The position numbers and the translations under genes are program-made. Shown piece by piece: positions 29,831-31,801 of a DNA stretch of 31,801 nt. Positions within the stretch are counted from its first letter, which is position 1. Each line of letters starts with the position of its first letter. The notes under the pieces were generated by a model that saw nothing but the letters and a program-made list of their open reading frames with translations, made no database searches and was not told the DNA's origin. The DNA comes from Haplomitrium mnioides (taxonomy: Eukaryota; Marchantiophyta; Haplomitriopsida; Calobryales). The stretch spans positions 1 through 31,801 of the forward strand of contig JBNGIS010032835.1 in NCBI GenBank assembly GCA_049999725.1. The letters run 5' to 3'.

Positions 29831-30389
29831 GCGCCTTTCCGCAAACCCGCGGGCCTCCTGCTGCCGCCACGTCGTCCGTGGAATCCCGCGAGGGCTCTGG
29901 AGACGCCACGTTTCCGTGAAATCTCGTGAGACCCTTCGGGGACTCCACTCTTCCGCCAGGTCTTACCGAGTCGGATGGAGTGTTCGATCTACCTCGACCG
30001 GGTTCGCTCTTGCTTGCGGGATCGAGGCGTCCCTCTTCCCTGGCCTTGCTCGCCCTTGTGAAGATCTCACCTCCTCCTCTCAGTCTTTGATGCTCGTTTC
30101 CCGATTTGCGGCCGCTGTAGGACCCTCGCGATTTGCCTTCCTTCGGAGTGCCTTCGGGTGTCTTTGTGGTTGATCCCTGCTTCTTCCCCCGACGATCGCC
30201 TTGCCATGGGCGTCTGCTCTATTCCTTTTTCCCAGCTCCCATCCCCGCCTCCTCTTTAGGCCCACGGATTCCCGCTGGCCTGCTTTGAATTCGAGAATGG
30301 GCCCCTCCTCTGGCTGGCAATCCCTGTCCTCCTTCCTCCTCTCATCCGCCATGATCCTGTTTCCCTCCCAGGACTCATGCACCCTGCTC

Positions 30390-30422
30390 TTAATCAGCTG
30401 TTTGAGTTAATCAGCTGTTCCT
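30390..30422. repeat. 17-bp tandem duplication
   Basis: TTAATCAGCTGTTTGAG is followed directly by TTAATCAGCTGTTCCTG, at the 3' edge of the GC-rich island. Confidence 0.75.
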
Positions 30423-30460
30423 GAGATGCCTTCACACTCGCAAAGGGACAATGTTGCCCG

Positions 30461-31420
30461 TGGTGCTTCTGATTTCGTGCATTCAGCTTTAGAGCCCCAA
30501 AACACCAGCTAACAATATATAGCAGATCTGATATGCAATGTAGTTCTTTGTGGCATTGTGATTATGGTTGGTCCATTTCGTTCTTCTATCTAGTTACTGC
30601 CCATAATTGTTGTCACATTTTGACTTGAGGGCGCTATGTTTGTAGTTCAGCTATAAATTCAATAATATAGTTTTTGGTTTTGTTAGACTTCAAATAGTCT
30701 GAAGTTTTCTTATCTCTAGATTCTTAAGCATGTAAAATCATAACGTAGATATTAGTATGTTAAGCTTTTGTGAATCAAATATGTAAACACTTAGTTTGTA
30801 GTCAATCCGTCACCAAAACTTTCACTCGATAGCTCAAAATGTTTACCTAGAGTTGGCGATCAAGTCTGAGACTTCAAAAATCAAAAAATATGATAGATTG
30901 GATATGTATATATTGATTTTCACAAGCAGATAATCCCTTCTCTTTGAGCTATTAGGTTTGGCAATCAAAATAGGCTCGAAAGCAAAATTGTACTTCGGTA
31001 AAGACTTAGTGAAGGCTTGGAAAATATCTAGTAGGTATGATTAATTTAATAGGTTTGGTTATAGATCTTGTACTTTGTAGTTGTGGCTCAGTACCGCAAC
31101 TGTTGTTGCTTCATGAGCGACTTTTGTTTAGTCCCATAAGTTCATGAGATAAACGGTCAAGCAATATATATAGCACATTCTCTCAACACCTTCCAATAGT
31201 TACTTATAAACCAGATCCAACTCATCCTTATATGCGAGGGTGAGGGATTGACCTTGGTCTCTTCCTACCTTTCGCCACGTGTGACCTTCCAATACTTCGA
31301 CTTCGAATATAGGGGGTAGATTCCCCTCCGATCTTAGATTAGTTTTATATTTTTTCCTAGTTTTTTTATATGACCGAAACAATGATTTGGAGACATTTTG
31401 TCATCTTCTTTTGAGCTTGT
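30461..31420. other. AT-rich sequence without a recognisable gene
   Basis: No domain, repeat family or RNA gene recognised. A 60-codon minus-strand frame at 31200-31382 is basic at its start and has no known motif; its start and length are within chance expectation. Confidence 0.5.
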
Positions 31421-31770
31421 CAAACTTTCAAGAATACCCAAAATATTTATTTGAACTTTCGACATTTTATAAATTTTTGTCGAAATAAAGATGTGTTGTA
31501 GTTTCACCTCGAAATAATCCTTTTATGATTTCGAACTTTCAACTTCACTTAGTATTCAGCTTCGAACTTTCAATATTTTATAATAAAATTTTCAAAACAG
31601 TAATAAATTATAGATATAAATATTTAGAAAAGGCTTTTCGAACTTTCAAGTTTTACCCAAACATCCTGAGTCGAACTTTTGCCAAAATATCGATATGTCA
31701 ATGTTTCAGCACTCCTTCAAAAAACCAATTCAAACTTTCGTGTTTCACCCTTTGAAACTTTCAATCAATC
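31421..31770. repeat. recurring TCGAACTTTCAA-like motif
   Basis: Copies or near copies at 31421 (CAAACTTTCA), 31451 (TTGAACTTTC), 31531 (TCGAACTTTCAA), 31562 (TCGAACTTTCAA), 31638 (TCGAACTTTCAA), 31671 (TCGAACTTTT), 31731 (CAAACTTTCG) and 31754 (GAAACTTTCAA), separated by 20-80 bp of AT-rich sequence. It may continue past the window end. Confidence 0.6.
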
Positions 31771-31801
31771 GATGTCAAAATAGCAATTTAGCGTTGTTTC
31801 A

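Larger units (their letters stand above)
27061..30460. other. GC-rich island, no recognisable gene
   Basis: Composition changes sharply near 27100 and again near 30460; from about 28000 to 30400 it is CpG-rich, unlike the AT-rich flanks. Long open frames on both strands (up to 208 codons at 29547-30173) have no domain and follow from the scarcity of stop codons. The region holds three sets of short repeats listed separately. It could be a long LTR or untranslated region of an unrecognised element, possibly that of the adjacent copia remnant, since CCCAGGATACCA at 27621-27632 weakly resembles an inverted PBS. A CpG-island-like gene promoter is the alternative; no coding exon was found. Confidence 0.5.

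Noticed and set aside
29547-30173. 208-codon plus-strand open frame in the GC-rich island
   Set aside because: Both strands have comparable open frames because stops are rare in GC-rich DNA; it runs through the 48-bp repeat array and has no recognisable domain.

Overview
The window looks like a repeat-dominated stretch of a nuclear land-plant genome. The signs are chromodomain-bearing Ty3/gypsy (chromovirus) remnants, a Ty1/copia remnant with plant-type pol, primer-binding sites that resemble the complement of plant initiator-tRNA-Met, a long-LTR gag-only element and satellite arrays. I cannot name the species; a repeat-rich gymnosperm or other non-grass land plant is a guess. Three runs of exactly ten N are assembly gaps. 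I see no gene that is clearly intact and functional.

Layout. 1-2740: 131-bp satellite array with three gaps. 3168-5470 (minus): decayed gene for a Cys/His-rich protein with a C-terminal von Willebrand factor A (vWA) domain, cut at its 5' side by a gypsy remnant. 5484-8335 (minus): gypsy remnant E1 in the order RT tail, RNase H, integrase, chromodomain, LTR, PBS, gag. 8336-9591: unclassified. 9592-15975: element E5, with LTRs of about 1.7 and 2.7 kb around a ~1.95-kb internal region that codes only for gag. 15976-17279: unclassified pyrimidine-rich sequence. 17280-21585: two convergent truncated gypsy copies (E4 plus, E2 minus) joined inside reverse transcriptase, giving a large imperfect palindrome with LTR sequence at both outer ends. 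21586-23407: array of a ~45-bp unit. 23408-24480: gypsy remnant E3 (integrase end, chromodomain, LTR, PBS). 24817-27060 (minus): copia remnant. 27061-30460: GC-rich island with several orders of short repeats. 30461-31801: AT-rich sequence ending in a recurring TCGAACTTTCAA-like motif.

E1-E4 belong to one chromovirus family: they share LTR termini (TGYAAYARTACAAGC), a TATA box in three of four, the PBS position and the gag, protease, RT and integrase sequence. Every coding frame carries stops and frameshifts. Many stops are explained by C-to-T or G-to-A change, as expected for methylated, silenced repeats.

The most unusual parts are the convergent gypsy palindrome, which could be transcribed from the E2 LTR into a long hairpin RNA; the 45-bp array lying exactly between two same-orientation LTRs, with a unit resembling the LTR terminus; the gag-only long-LTR element; and the GC-rich island with its ~48-bp and ~165-bp periodicities. 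All were recognised by eye; no alignment or search was run.
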